This document shows, in pieces, positions 17,428 through 26,184 of a DNA stretch of 64,000 nt. Position 1 is the first letter of the stretch, and each line of letters opens with the position of its first letter. A program made the translations under genes and the position numbers. A model generated the notes under the pieces. It did no database searches. It had not been told where the DNA came from and was given only the letters and a program-made list of their open reading frames with translations. Source of the stretch: Roseomonas sp. (GTDB taxonomy: Bacteria; Pseudomonadota; Alphaproteobacteria; Acetobacterales; Acetobacteraceae); assembly GCA_031180725.1 (NCBI GenBank), contig JAPSLO010000013.1, positions 146,061-210,060 on the forward strand. Direction: 5' to 3'.

Positions 17428-17583
17428 ATGGACGAGGATCGCGAAGCGGCCGAGGCCGAGATGCCGGAGGTGCCGCTAGTGCCCGCGGCGGCGGTAGGCT
17501 TCCTGCTCTATCCCTGGGCGGTGCAGCTGATCCTGGCGAATCCGCCGGCGAACGACGTCGGGCTGGCCCCACAGCAAGGCTGA
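17428..17583 (+). CDS. Hypothetical small protein, 51 residues, one possible membrane segment
   Basis: A short frame starts at ATG 17428 behind a GGGGGA ribosome-site-like sequence. The product has an acidic N-terminus (MDEDREAAEAEMPEVP) and one hydrophobic stretch (about residues 19-36). It lies in the 369-base gap between dctP and the amidase gene, which otherwise holds the dctP promoter. No family is recognised. It may be a real small protein or a chance frame. Confidence 0.35.
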   Translation: MDEDREAAEAEMPEVPLVPAAAVGFLLYPWAVQLILANPPANDVGLAPQQG

Positions 17584-17652
17584 GCCGCCCCGTCTTGCCG
17601 GCCCGCGCCGGGCCGCGCAGCATCCGGCACCTTGGGGGACAGGGTGCCGAGC

Positions 17653-19011
17653 ATGACATTGCAGACCATCGCCGAGGCTGCGCGCGACCTGGCCGCGGGC
17701 CGGACCAGTGCTGTACGTCTGGTGGAGCAGGCGCTGGCCCGGATCGCCGACCCCGCTGGGGAAGGCGCGCGCGCCTTCGTGCAGGTGCAGGCGGATGCCG
17801 CCCTGGCCGCGGCGCGGGCGATGGATGCGCTGCGCCAGGCCGGGCGCGCCCCGAGCCCCTGGGCGGGCATTCCCATCTCGATCAAGGACCTGTACGACCA
17901 ACGCGGCGTGGTGACGCGCGGTGGGTCCGTCGCGCTGAAGGATGCCGCGCCGGCCGCCGCCACCGCGCCCTCCGTCGCCCGGCTGGAGAAGGCCGGCTTC
18001 GTGGTGCTGGGGCGCACCAACATGACGGAATTCGCCTTCTCCGGCCTCGGCGTGAACCCGCATTACGGCACGCCGCGCTCGCCTTGGGACCGGATCACGG
18101 GGCGGTTGCCAGGCGGCTCCTCCTCCGGCGCCGGGGTGGCGGTGGCGGAGGGGATGGGCTTCGCGGGCCTGGGGTCGGACACCGGCGGGTCCTGCCGTAT
18201 CCCGGCCGCGCTCTGCGGTGTGGTGGGATGGAAGCCCACGGCCCGGCGCGTGCCGCTGACGGGCACGCTGCCGCTCTCCTTCACGCTGGATAGCCTGGGG
18301 CCGCTGGCGCGGTCGGTTGATTGCTGCGCGCTGATCGACAGCCTGATGGCCGGCGAGGAGGCCTGGTCGCCCGGCCTGCCCCTGCCGGTGGCAGGGCTGC
18401 GGCTCGGGGTGCTGCAGGGCTATGTCACGGAAGGCTGGGATGCCGGCGTCACCGCGGCTTTCGAAGCGGCCCTGTCCCGCCTTTCGGCGGCCGGCGCCCG
18501 CATCGAGAAGCTGGAAGTGCCGGAACTGGCCGAGATCCCCGCGGCGATGGCGCGGGTGAACTTCGCGGCCAGCGAGGCCTGGGCCTGGCACCGCCATCTG
18601 GTGGCGCGCAAGCGCGATGCCTATGACCCACGCATCCTGGCCCGCATCCTGCGCGGCGAGGCGATGTCGGCGGCCGACTACATCGAGCTGACGCAGGTCC
18701 GCGCGCGAATCATCGCCGCCATCGCCGCACGCACCGCGCCCTTCGATGCGGTGGTGCTGCCCACCTGCCCCCTGGTGCCGCCCGCGCTTTCCGAGGTGGA
18801 GGAGGAGACGGAATACGGCCGCATCAACCTGCTGCTGCTGCGCAACCCGACGGTGGCGAACTTCCTGGACCGTTGCGCCATTAGCCTGCCCTGCCACCGG
18901 CCGGGCGAGGGGCCGGTGGGCTTCATGCTGATGGGCGAGACGATGGGCGATGCGCGGCTGCTCTCCGTCGCGCTGGCAGTGGAAGCGGTGCTTCGGGGCG
19001 AGAGCGCGTAG
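17653..19011 (+). CDS. Amidase (amidase-signature family)
   Basis: This 452-residue enzyme hydrolyses an amide bond using the Ser-cisSer-Lys triad: Lys78 in PISIKD, the Ser run in PGGSSSGAG around 156-158, and the nucleophile Ser180 in GSDTGGSCRIP. Length and motifs match the GatA/AtzF-like family. I chose the ATG at 17653, 8 bases after an AGGG sequence; a GTG at 17644 is also possible. It ends directly against the convergent dehydrogenase gene, with no spacer. The substrate is unknown; no gatB or gatC is adjacent, so a catabolic amidase is more likely than the tRNA amidotransferase. Confidence 0.9.
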   Translation: MTLQTIAEAARDLAAGRTSAVRLVEQALARIADPAGEGARAFVQVQADAALAAARAMDALRQAGRAPSPWAGIPISIKDLYDQRGVVTRGGSVALKDAAPAAATAPSVARLEKAGFVVLGRTNMTEFAFSGLGVNPHYGTPRSPWDRITGRLPGGSSSGAGVAVAEGMGFAGLGSDTGGSCRIPAALCGVVGWKPTARRVPLTGTLPLSFTLDSLGPLARSVDCCALIDSLMAGEEAWSPGLPLPVAGLRLGVLQGYVTEGWDAGVTAAFEAALSRLSAAGARIEKLEVPELAEIPAAMARVNFAASEAWAWHRHLVARKRDAYDPRILARILRGEAMSAADYIELTQVRARIIAAIAARTAPFDAVVLPTCPLVPPALSEVEEETEYGRINLLLLRNPTVANFLDRCAISLPCHRPGEGPVGFMLMGETMGDARLLSVALAVEAVLRGESA

Positions 19012-19908
19012 CTAGCCCTTGTCCCCCGGCAGCTTGATGCCGGTCAGCGCCTGCCAGACGCGGATGACGAAGCCGTCATCCGCCCGGCCCTGGCCCATGG
19101 CGCTGGCCGCGGTGAACAACTGTTGCGCCTGGCTGGCCAGTGGCACGGGATGGTCCAGGCTGCGCGCCATCTCCGCCACCAGGCCCAGATCCTTCACGAA
19201 GATGTCCACCGCGCTGCGCGGCGCATCATCGCCGGTCAGCACGCGGGCCATGCGGTTCTCGAACATCCAGGAATTGCCGGCGGCGCTGGTGACGACGTCA
19301 TAAAGCTGCTGCGGGTCCGCACCGGCGCGGATGCCGAGCGACATTGCCTCTGCCGCCACGGCGATATGCACGCCGGCCAGCAACTGATGCACCACCTTCA
19401 CCGTGGCGCCGATGCCGGGCGCTTCGCCCAGCATCCAGACCTTCGCGGCGACGGCCTTCAGCACCGGATCGGCCTTCGCGAAGGCGGCCGGCGTGCCGGA
19501 GGCCATCACCGTCATCTCGCCGGAAGCGGCCTTCGCCGCGCCGCCGGAAACCGGCGCATCCAGGTAGAGCAGGCCGCGCGCTTCCGCCTGGGCGGCCAGC
19601 CGCCGCGCATCATCCGGCGACATGGTGGCGGAGGAGATCACCAGGCCGCCTGGCGCCATACGGCCCGCGCAGCCTGCCGGGCCGAACAGCGCCGCCTCGG
19701 TCTGGGCGGCGTCCACTACCAGCAGCAGCACGGCTTCCGTGCCTTGCGGTATGCTGTTGGGGCTGTCGCAGGCGGTGCCGCCGACGGCTGTGAATTCCGC
19801 GCGGGCACTCTCGCGAAGATCGCAGCCTGTGGTCGGCAGCCCGGCGCGCAGGCAGGACCGTGCCGCGCCCATGCCCATGGCCCCAAGGCCGATCACCGCA
19901 ACGCGCAT
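19012..19908 (-). CDS. NAD(P)-dependent beta-hydroxyacid dehydrogenase (3-hydroxyisobutyrate / L-threonate dehydrogenase type)
   Basis: This 298-residue protein starts with the Rossmann motif VAVIGLGAMGMGAARSCLRAG and has the substrate-binding motif DAPVSGGAAKAASGEMTVMASG near residue 115, plus the catalytic Lys in GATVKVVHQLLAGVH near 165. The chosen ATG at 19908 is eight bases downstream of GGAGG. The family oxidises beta-hydroxyacids such as 3-hydroxyisobutyrate, tartronate semialdehyde or L-threonate; the KVVHQLLAGVH form resembles the threonate branch, but this is a weak discriminator. It is transcribed toward the amidase gene. Confidence 0.85.
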   Translation of the reverse strand: MRVAVIGLGAMGMGAARSCLRAGLPTTGCDLRESARAEFTAVGGTACDSPNSIPQGTEAVLLLVVDAAQTEAALFGPAGCAGRMAPGGLVISSATMSPDDARRLAAQAEARGLLYLDAPVSGGAAKAASGEMTVMASGTPAAFAKADPVLKAVAAKVWMLGEAPGIGATVKVVHQLLAGVHIAVAAEAMSLGIRAGADPQQLYDVVTSAAGNSWMFENRMARVLTGDDAPRSAVDIFVKDLGLVAEMARSLDHPVPLASQAQQLFTAASAMGQGRADDGFVIRVWQALTGIKLPGDKG

Positions 19909-19957
19909 GGCGCATTCCTCCCGCATTCCGCGCCGGCAGGCTCGCCGGGGAAGCGCC

Positions 19958-20038
19958 TCAGCGCAAGGTGAGCATCAGGATCTGGACCAGGGCTACCAGG
20001 ACCATCAGCACCAGGACGATCCGGCCAAGGATGTGCAT
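19958..20038 (-). CDS. Possible 26-residue hydrophobic peptide
   Basis: Between the dehydrogenase and marR genes a short minus-strand frame encodes one membrane-spanning segment (MHILGRIVLVLMVLVALVQ, then ILMLTLR). Single-segment peptides of this kind are often missed, but there is no good ribosome site and no recognised family. It is listed because the hydrophobic pattern is uninterrupted. Confidence 0.2.
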   Translation of the reverse strand: MHILGRIVLVLMVLVALVQILMLTLR

Positions 20039-20072
20039 GGGCGGCATGGGGGAAAGCTGGGGCGCCGGGACT

Positions 20073-20498
20073 TCAGCGGGAAGGGGCGATGAGGTCGCGC
20101 AGCACGGCCTTCAGCACCGGGGCTGCGTCGCCATGGCGGGCCAGCAGCTCGGCCTCGTGCCGACGGGCCTCGGGGATCAGCGTCTCGGCCAAGGCCTGGC
20201 CGGCCTCGGTCAGCAGGATGCGCATATGCCGTCCCTCCCGTTGGCGGCGGATCAGGCCCTGGGATTCCATGCGGTCCAGCAGGCGGGTCATGGTCGGCTG
20301 TGGCATCAGGCAGGCTGCCGCCAGCGTGCCCACCATCTCGCCACGCGGCACGCCATGCAGCGTCGCCACCACGCGCCAGACCGGCACCTTGACGCCACGC
20401 GCCTTCAACCGGGCATGAAACTCGGCCGAGGCGGCGTGCGAGGCACGCGCCAGCAGGTAGAGCAGGTAGTCGTTAAGGAAGCGATCCGGCCCGGCCAT
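20073..20498 (-). CDS. MarR family transcriptional regulator
   Basis: This 141-residue protein has the winged-helix pattern of MarR: VWRVVATLHGVPRGEMVGTL leads into the recognition helix PQPTMTRLLDRMESQGLIRR and the wing QREGRHMRILLTEAGQAL, with helices at both ends for dimerisation. It is divergent from an operon encoding a hydrolase, an acyl-CoA dehydrogenase and an acyl-CoA ligase. MarR repressors of such clusters often sense the CoA thioester made by the ligase, so that is the probable effector class. A palindrome directly upstream of the start codon is a likely operator. Confidence 0.92.
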   Translation of the reverse strand: MAGPDRFLNDYLLYLLARASHAASAEFHARLKARGVKVPVWRVVATLHGVPRGEMVGTLAAACLMPQPTMTRLLDRMESQGLIRRQREGRHMRILLTEAGQALAETLIPEARRHEAELLARHGDAAPVLKAVLRDLIAPSR

Positions 20499-20518
20499 AC
20501 ATATTACTTTTCATATGT
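20499..20518. promoter_or_regulatory. MarR-type operator palindrome
   Basis: ACATAT (20499-20504) and ATATGT (20513-20518) are perfect inverted arms separated by 8 bases, an AT-rich island in a GC-rich region, touching the marR start codon. Size and symmetry fit a MarR dimer site. Binding there would repress marR and, from the divergent side, the hydrolase-dehydrogenase-ligase operon. Confidence 0.6.
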
Positions 20519-20590
20519 CAGCGTCGCGCGATAGACTTTCCTGCACGACACAGGAGGAGGCTGCCGCATGCGTCGATGCGAGGATCCGAC

Positions 20591-21295
20591 ATGACGGTCG
20601 TGCTGCTGCATGGCATCGGCGGGGCGAGCTGGGGCGATCTGGTGCCCGGCGCCCTGGACTGGCCTTTCCCGGGTTTCCGCGGGACTAAGCCGGTGTTCCC
20701 GATGAGTTTTCCGGGCCTGGCGGCGGCGCTGCGAGCGGAGCTCGATGCGCGCGGCGTGGGAAAGGCGGTGCTGGTCGGCCATTCGATGGGCGGCATGCTG
20801 GCGCAGGAATTCGTCGCCACCTGGCCGGACCGCGTGGCGAAGCTGGTGCTCTATGCCACCACCCCGGCCTTCGGCGGCCGCGACCCGGCTTTCGCTGAGG
20901 CCTTCCTGCGCGCCCGCCTGGCGCCGCTGGAAGGCGGGCGCTCCATGGCGGAAGCGGCTGAGGCCCTGCTGGAAGGCATGTTCCCGCCGGGATCGGACCC
21001 CGAGGCCCTGCCCAGGGCCGCCGCCGCCATGTCCGAGATCCCGGTCGAGGTCTATCGCGAGACGGTGCGCTGCCTGACCACCTTCGACCGCCGCGCGGAC
21101 CAGGCGCGCATCGCCGTGCCCACCCTGCTGATCGCCGGCGAGCGCGACCAGGCCGCGCCGCTGAAGACCATGCAGCGCATGGCGGATGCAATTCCAGGCG
21201 CGCGTTTGCATGTCATCCCCGGCGCCGGCCACATGCCGCATCTGGAACGCCCCGCCGAGTTCCGCGCCGCCCTGCTGCCCTTCCTTGCGGAGTGA
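20591..21295 (+). CDS. Alpha/beta-hydrolase fold protein
   Basis: This roughly 234-residue protein opens with MTVVLLHGIGGASWGDL (oxyanion HG) and has the nucleophile elbow GHSMGG near residue 62, an acid near AGERDQAAP and the catalytic His in GAGHMPHLERP close to the C-terminus. An ATG at 20576 would add five residues. The strong ribosome site AGGAGGAGG at 20551 is best spaced for an eight-codon leader frame at 20568 whose stop overlaps the ATG at 20591, so translation may be coupled. It is first in the MarR-controlled operon and may hydrolyse a lactone, ester or CoA thioester of the pathway. Confidence 0.85.
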   Translation: MTVVLLHGIGGASWGDLVPGALDWPFPGFRGTKPVFPMSFPGLAAALRAELDARGVGKAVLVGHSMGGMLAQEFVATWPDRVAKLVLYATTPAFGGRDPAFAEAFLRARLAPLEGGRSMAEAAEALLEGMFPPGSDPEALPRAAAAMSEIPVEVYRETVRCLTTFDRRADQARIAVPTLLIAGERDQAAPLKTMQRMADAIPGARLHVIPGAGHMPHLERPAEFRAALLPFLAE

Positions 21296-22569
21296 TGCCC
21301 ATGGATGCCTCGCCCGGCACCGCAATGGCCGATGCGCCGATCTTCGACCCCGCCGCCTTCCGCCTGACCGCGCAGGAGGCGGAGCTGACGGCGAAGGCGC
21401 GCGACTTCGGCGCCCGCGTCCTGGCGCCGCGCGCGGCGCGCTGGGACCGGGAAGCAACCTTCCCGATGGACAATTACCGGGACATGCATGCCGAGGGGCT
21501 GCTGGCCATCTGCATCCCGCGGGATGAGGGCGGGCTGGGTGCCGGCTTCCGCGCCTATTGCCTGACGGCGGCGGAACTCGGCCGCTATTGCGGCGCCACG
21601 GCGCTGACCTGGAACATGCATGTCTGCAGCACGCTCTGGACTGGCGCGCTGACCGAGGATCTGGAGATGCCGGCCGAGGCCCGCGCCGAGCATCGCCGGC
21701 GCCGGCGGATCCACTATGACCGCATCCTGAAAGACGGCGCCATCTACTCCCAGCCCTTCTCGGAGGGCGGCGCGGCGGCGGCGGGGGCCGCAGCCTTCGG
21801 CACCACCGCACGGCGCGTGCCGGGCGGCTTTGTCGTTAGCGGAAAGAAGATCTTCGCCAGCCTGGCGGGCCATGCGAACTACTACGGCATTCTCTGCACC
21901 GAGCAGCGGGAAGGCCAGGCGGCCTCGCGCCGCGACACGCTGTATCTGGGTGTGCCGGCCGATGCGCCGGGGGTGGAGGTGGTGGGGGATTGGGACCCGC
22001 TGGGCATGCGGGGCACCGTCTCCCGCACGCTGATCTTCAAGGATGTCTTCGTGGAGGAGGACGCGGCGCTGATGCCGCCCGGCCTCTACTTCCAGGCGGC
22101 GACGCGCTGGCCGCACATGTTCCTGACCCTCTCGCCCACCTATATGGGCCTGGCCCAGGCGGCCTATGACTTCACGGTGCGCTACCTGCGCGGCGAACAG
22201 CCGGGTACGCCGCCGGTGAAGCGGCGGATGTATCCCACGAAGCAGATCGCCGTGGCGCAGATGAAGGTGATGCTGGAACAGACCAAGGCACTGTGGTTCC
22301 AGGCGATCACCGAGGCCGGCCCCGATCCCTCCAAGGACGCCATGATGCGCGCGCTGGCGGCGCAGTACACGGTGATGGAGAATGCCAATGCGCTGGCGGC
22401 GCTGGCGCTGCGCACCTGCGGTGGCCAGTCCATGCTGAAGTCGCTGCCGCTGGAACGGATCTACCGCGATAGCCGCTGCGGCGCGCTGATGCTGCCCTGG
22501 ACGGCGGAGCTGTGCATCGACCGCCTGGGCCGCGACGCGCTGTACGAGAAGGGCGAGACCGACTCATGA
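21295..22569 (+). CDS. Acyl-CoA dehydrogenase family protein
   Basis: This 424-residue flavoprotein has the ACAD three-domain layout: an N-terminal helical part, the middle beta domain (SGKKIFASLAGHANYYGIL near residue 183; GDWDPLGMRGTVSRTLIFKDV near 230) and the C-terminal helical bundle ending LERIYRDSRCGALMLPWTAE. The usual catalytic YEG is not seen at the C-terminus, so the catalytic base may sit elsewhere, as in some divergent subfamilies. It begins at TGATG, overlapping the hydrolase stop, and overlaps the ligase start by four bases. Its position between hydrolase and ligase points to a small acyl-CoA pathway under MarR control. Confidence 0.87.
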   Translation: MPMDASPGTAMADAPIFDPAAFRLTAQEAELTAKARDFGARVLAPRAARWDREATFPMDNYRDMHAEGLLAICIPRDEGGLGAGFRAYCLTAAELGRYCGATALTWNMHVCSTLWTGALTEDLEMPAEARAEHRRRRRIHYDRILKDGAIYSQPFSEGGAAAAGAAAFGTTARRVPGGFVVSGKKIFASLAGHANYYGILCTEQREGQAASRRDTLYLGVPADAPGVEVVGDWDPLGMRGTVSRTLIFKDVFVEEDAALMPPGLYFQAATRWPHMFLTLSPTYMGLAQAAYDFTVRYLRGEQPGTPPVKRRMYPTKQIAVAQMKVMLEQTKALWFQAITEAGPDPSKDAMMRALAAQYTVMENANALAALALRTCGGQSMLKSLPLERIYRDSRCGALMLPWTAELCIDRLGRDALYEKGETDS

Positions 22570-24026
22570 TCTGGCGCTGGCTGGAGCGCCACGCGGATCA
22601 TCAGCCCGGGCGCATCGCGCTGCGCTTCGGCGATGAGGCCATCACCTATGGCGCCCTGGCGCAGCGGGTGGCGGCAGCGGCCGATGGGCTGGCCGCGCGG
22701 GGCGTACGCCGGGGCGACCGCGTTGCCTTCCTCGGCCAGAACCACCCGGCGCAGATCGTGCTGCTGTTCGCCTGCGCGCGCCTCGGCGCGGTCCAGGTTC
22801 CGCTGAACTGGCGGCTGGCCGGGCCGGAATGGCATTTCATCCTGGCCGATTCGGGCACGCGGCTGCTCTTCGCCATGTCGGATTTCCGGGCGGCCGCCGA
22901 GGCCGCCGCGCCGCCCGGCTGCACCGTGCTGGACGCCACCGCCCTGCCGGAAGGCGATCCTGTCCCGGCCGTGGGGCAGGAAGATGACCCGATCCTGCTG
23001 GTCTACACCTCCGGCACCACCGGCCGGCCGAAGGGCGCGGTGCTGGACCAGCGCGCCTTGCTGTTCAACGCGCTGAACGCGCTGCACACCTTCCGCATGA
23101 CCGCCGGCGACCGCGTGCTGACGGTGCTGCCGCTGTTCCATGTCGGCGGGCTGAACATCCAGACCACGCCCGCGCTCTATGCCGGGGCGGAAGTCATCCT
23201 GCACCCGCGCTTCGATCCGGACGCCGCCTTCGATGCCATCCGCGACCAGCGACCCACCCTCTCGCTGCTCGTACCGGCGGTGATGCAGGCGCTGACCCGG
23301 CATTCGCGCTGGGCCGGCGCCGAGCTGTCATGCCTGCGGGGCGTCGGGGCCGGTTCCTCCGACGTGCCGGTGGAGCTGATCGCGGCTTTCCACGCCAAGG
23401 GCGTTCCCGTGCAGCAGGTTTATGGCGCCACCGAGACCTGCCCCATCGCCATTGTCCAGACGGCGGAGGAGGCGCTGGCCGCGCCCGGCTCCATCGGCAG
23501 GCCGGCGCTGCATGTGGACTGCCGCGTGGTGGATTCCGCGGGCCGGCCGCTGCCGCCCGGCCAGGCCGGCGAGATCCAGGTGCGCGGCCCTTCGGTGCTG
23601 CGTGCCTATTGGAACCGCGGCGATGCGCTGACCGCGGATGGCTGGTTCGCCACCGGCGATGTCGGCCGCGTGGACGAGGCCGGGCGCTGGTGGTTCGCCG
23701 ACCGGGTGAAGCACGTCATCATCTCCGGCGGGGAGAACATCTACCCGGCCGAGGTGGAGCGCCTGCTGGCCAGCGCGCCGGGCATCCTGGAAGGCGCCGT
23801 GGTCGGCCGCCCCGACCCGAAATGGGGCGAGGTGCCGGTGGCCGTGGTGGTGCCCAGCGAGGGCTTCGACCCGGCCGCCGTGCTGCGCCATTTCGAAGGC
23901 CAGCTCGCTCGCTTCAAGCATCCGCGCGATGTCGTGGCCATGCCGGCGCTGCCGCGCACCGCACTGGGCAAGGTCGCTACGGCGGAGCTGAAGGCAATGG
24001 TGGCAGGCGCGGTAAGGGGCGCCTGA
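22566..24026 (+). CDS. AMP-forming acyl-CoA synthetase (AMP-binding family)
   Basis: This 486-residue ligase activates a carboxylic acid to its CoA thioester through an acyl-AMP. The P-loop-like motif LLVYTSGTTGRPKG lies near residue 145, the adenylate motif VYGATETCP near 290, GWFATGDVGRVDEAG near 360, IISGGENIYPAEVE near 388, and the C-terminal Lys in PRTALGKV near 465. It starts inside the end of the dehydrogenase gene (ATGA). It is the third gene of the operon divergent from marR. Its product CoA ester is the likely inducer. Chain type (aliphatic or aromatic) cannot be told. Confidence 0.92.
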   Translation: MIWRWLERHADHQPGRIALRFGDEAITYGALAQRVAAAADGLAARGVRRGDRVAFLGQNHPAQIVLLFACARLGAVQVPLNWRLAGPEWHFILADSGTRLLFAMSDFRAAAEAAAPPGCTVLDATALPEGDPVPAVGQEDDPILLVYTSGTTGRPKGAVLDQRALLFNALNALHTFRMTAGDRVLTVLPLFHVGGLNIQTTPALYAGAEVILHPRFDPDAAFDAIRDQRPTLSLLVPAVMQALTRHSRWAGAELSCLRGVGAGSSDVPVELIAAFHAKGVPVQQVYGATETCPIAIVQTAEEALAAPGSIGRPALHVDCRVVDSAGRPLPPGQAGEIQVRGPSVLRAYWNRGDALTADGWFATGDVGRVDEAGRWWFADRVKHVIISGGENIYPAEVERLLASAPGILEGAVVGRPDPKWGEVPVAVVVPSEGFDPAAVLRHFEGQLARFKHPRDVVAMPALPRTALGKVATAELKAMVAGAVRGA

Positions 24027-24127
24027 TACCTACCTGGATCACAAAATCCCAATCTGCGGCCGACGGAGCCGGCCACGGCCGCGAATGCGGCGAGCAGGCC
24101 GGCGGGTGCTGGCGCCAGCACTTGAGG

Positions 24128-24151
24128 GCGTTTGCGTGTGAACACAAACGC
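24128..24151. terminator. Hairpin between convergent ligase and mutarotase-like genes
   Basis: GCGTTTG / CAAACGC forms a perfect 7-bp stem around a 10-base loop containing GTGT-GA-ACAC, which can extend the pairing with a small bulge. It lies between two convergent genes and is less GC-rich than its surroundings. No T run follows on either side, so it is a probable rather than certain terminator. Confidence 0.45.
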
Positions 24152-24164
24152 ACGCTGGTATCAC

Positions 24165-25091
24165 TCAGCCCTCGATGGTGATCCGGTGGAGGAAGCGCCG
24201 GCTTTCGCCCGGGTGCAGCAGCATGATGCCGGGCTTGTGCCAGGCCTCCACCTCATGCCCGACGATGTCGGCATGGCCGGCCCAGGGCTCCAGGCAGAGG
24301 AAATCGGCGCCGGGCTTCATCCAGAGGCCGAGCTGCTCGAAGCCCTGCCAGGCCATCTCCACCGCCGCGGCGCCTGGGGCGGCATAGCGCAGCCGGCGAC
24401 TGACCGGGGAAAGCAGGACCATTGCGCCGCGGCTGAACAGATCCTCCCGCAAGCCCAGCGTGCGGCCGTTCAGCGGCAGATCGTGCGGCGTGGGGTCCAA
24501 CAGCCCCTCAGGGGTCGGGCGGTAGAACGGGCCGCGTTCCTCCTGCTCGAATTCCAGGGCATGGGCGTGCTTGGCCCGGGAACCGGGCAGTGGCCAGGCC
24601 AGGGCAGGATGCGCGCCGATCGAAAAGGGCATCACCGTCTCGCCGGGATTGGTCACGGTGTAGGTGATGGTGACGCTGGACTGGCGCACCAGATAGGCGA
24701 CTTCCAGGCGGAAGGGGAAAGGGTAGCGTTCCCAGCTTTCCGGGCTGTCGGTCAGCAGGAAGCGGCAAAAATCCGACCTGTGCTCCTGCAGGGTGAAGCG
24801 GCTGTCCCGCGCAAAGCCGTGCTGGCCCATGGGATAGTGCATACCGCCCACGGTGAAGGCGTCGCCATGCAGCCGCCCCACCACGGGGAAGAGGATGGGC
24901 GCATGGCGCGGCCAGGCGGGGCCGGCCTGCCACAGATATTCACGACCCAGCCGATCGCGGAGGCCGCAGAGTTCCGCCCCCATCGCCTTCACCCGAACGG
25001 CGAGCGCGGCGGACCCGATCGCGACCGTATCGTCCGTGCCGCGATCCGCACCTTCGTCGGGCGCGCCGGTCTGTTGTATGGCTCGGTCCAT
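24165..25091 (-). CDS. Aldose 1-epimerase family protein (LacX-like)
   Basis: This 308-residue protein belongs to the LacX-like branch of the mutarotase superfamily, with WPRHAPILFPVVGRLHGD near residue 60, the His of GQHGFARDSRF near 90 and FSIGAHPALAWPL near 160. These give the two conserved His of the family. The protein is longer than classical mutarotases of the GalM-D type. It stands alone, convergent with the ligase gene and divergent from a lipoprotein lipase. The sugar substrate is unknown. The start at 25091 would overlap a possible ATG of the divergent gene, so I prefer a later start for that neighbour. Confidence 0.8.
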   Translation of the reverse strand: MDRAIQQTGAPDEGADRGTDDTVAIGSAALAVRVKAMGAELCGLRDRLGREYLWQAGPAWPRHAPILFPVVGRLHGDAFTVGGMHYPMGQHGFARDSRFTLQEHRSDFCRFLLTDSPESWERYPFPFRLEVAYLVRQSSVTITYTVTNPGETVMPFSIGAHPALAWPLPGSRAKHAHALEFEQEERGPFYRPTPEGLLDPTPHDLPLNGRTLGLREDLFSRGAMVLLSPVSRRLRYAAPGAAAVEMAWQGFEQLGLWMKPGADFLCLEPWAGHADIVGHEVEAWHKPGIMLLHPGESRRFLHRITIEG

Positions 25092-25140
25092 GGTTCCGCT
25101 CTTCTCGCCGGGGGGCCGGCCCGTGCCTGCTTCCGTAAAG

Positions 25141-26184
25141 GTGCCTTTGCCACACGCCAAGACAGCCCTCGGATTCCTGGCCGCCGGGCTGATGCTGCTG
25201 GCAGCGTCCTGCGCCCCGGTGGTGATGCCGGCGGGCCCACCCACCGGCACACCGAGCCTGGCGGAGGACTCGATCACCGCCGCGGACGGCGCGGTGCTGC
25301 CCCTGCGCCGCTTCCCGCCAGAAGAGGCGCCGAAGGCCGTGGTCCTGGCGCTGCACGGCTTCAACGACCACTCCGGCAACTTCCTGGCCGACAGCCTGGA
25401 CCAGCTGAAGGCGGCGGGGTTGCTGGTCTATGCCTATGACCAGCGGGGCTTCGGGCGGGCTCCGAACCGGGGCTATTGGGCCGGCGGGGAGACGCTGGCG
25501 CTGGATGCCGCCACCGCTGCCCGCCTGCTGCGCCAGCGCCACCCCGACCTGCCGCTGTTCCTGATGGGGGAGAGCATGGGCGCCTCGGTGGCGATCCTGG
25601 CGAGTGCCAGCCGCGATCCGCCGCCAGTGGATGGCTATGTGCTGCTGACGCCCGCGCTGTGGTCGCGCGAGACGATGAACCCGCTGGTCCGGGGCAGCCT
25701 GTGGCTGGCCGCGCGCACCATTCCCATCATCGGCTTCCAGGGCGGGGTGGGCGGCGTGGTGGCCAGCGACAACCCGGAAGCGCTGCGCCGCCTCGGCCGC
25801 GACCCCCTGACCATCCGCACGACGCGCGTTGATGCGGCGGTGGGGCTGGTGGACCTGATGGACGCCGCCTTCGCGGCGCTGCCGCGTTGCTGCCGGGGCG
25901 CTGATGGCGCGCTGGTGCCGGCATTGATGCTGGTAGGGGCGCAGGACATGCTGGTGCCGCCGCGGGCCACGCGCGCCGCGCTGCGGCAGATCCCGCCCGG
26001 CACCTCCAGCCTGCGCGTCGGCGTCTATCCGGATGGCTACCACCTGCTGCTGGCCGGCAGGAATCGCGAGGCGGTGGTGCGCGACGTGGTGGCCTTCATG
26101 GCCGCCCCCGCCGCGCCTCTGCCCTCCGGCGCGGAGGGAAACCTGGCCGCCTGGATGGAGGACCGGCTCAGTCCAGCGTCCTGA
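25141..26184 (+). CDS. Lipoprotein alpha/beta hydrolase, monoacylglycerol-lipase-like (serine aminopeptidase S33 domain)
   Basis: This is a 347-residue hydrolase of the Hydrolase_4 type: LALHGFNDHSGNF near residue 68, YDQRGFGRAPNRG near 100, the nucleophile elbow LMGESMGASVA near 142, an Asp in VGAQDMLVPP and a C-terminal His in YPDGYHLLLAGR. With the GTG start at 25141, the N-terminus is a lipoprotein signal (KTALGFLAAGLMLLAASC) with lipobox Cys at about residue 24, so the enzyme is probably anchored in the envelope. An ATG at 25090 would extend it but would overlap the divergent gene. It probably cleaves monoacylglycerols or lysolipids. The 3' ends of this and the next gene overlap by 17 bases. 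Confidence 0.82.
   Translation: MPLPHAKTALGFLAAGLMLLAASCAPVVMPAGPPTGTPSLAEDSITAADGAVLPLRRFPPEEAPKAVVLALHGFNDHSGNFLADSLDQLKAAGLLVYAYDQRGFGRAPNRGYWAGGETLALDAATAARLLRQRHPDLPLFLMGESMGASVAILASASRDPPPVDGYVLLTPALWSRETMNPLVRGSLWLAARTIPIIGFQGGVGGVVASDNPEALRRLGRDPLTIRTTRVDAAVGLVDLMDAAFAALPRCCRGADGALVPALMLVGAQDMLVPPRATRAALRQIPPGTSSLRVGVYPDGYHLLLAGRNREAVVRDVVAFMAAPAAPLPSGAEGNLAAWMEDRLSPAS

Noticed and set aside
24132..25439. Long plus-strand frame antisense to the LacX-like epimerase
   Set aside because: Its translation is low-complexity and shows no motifs; the minus-strand gene has clear family residues.
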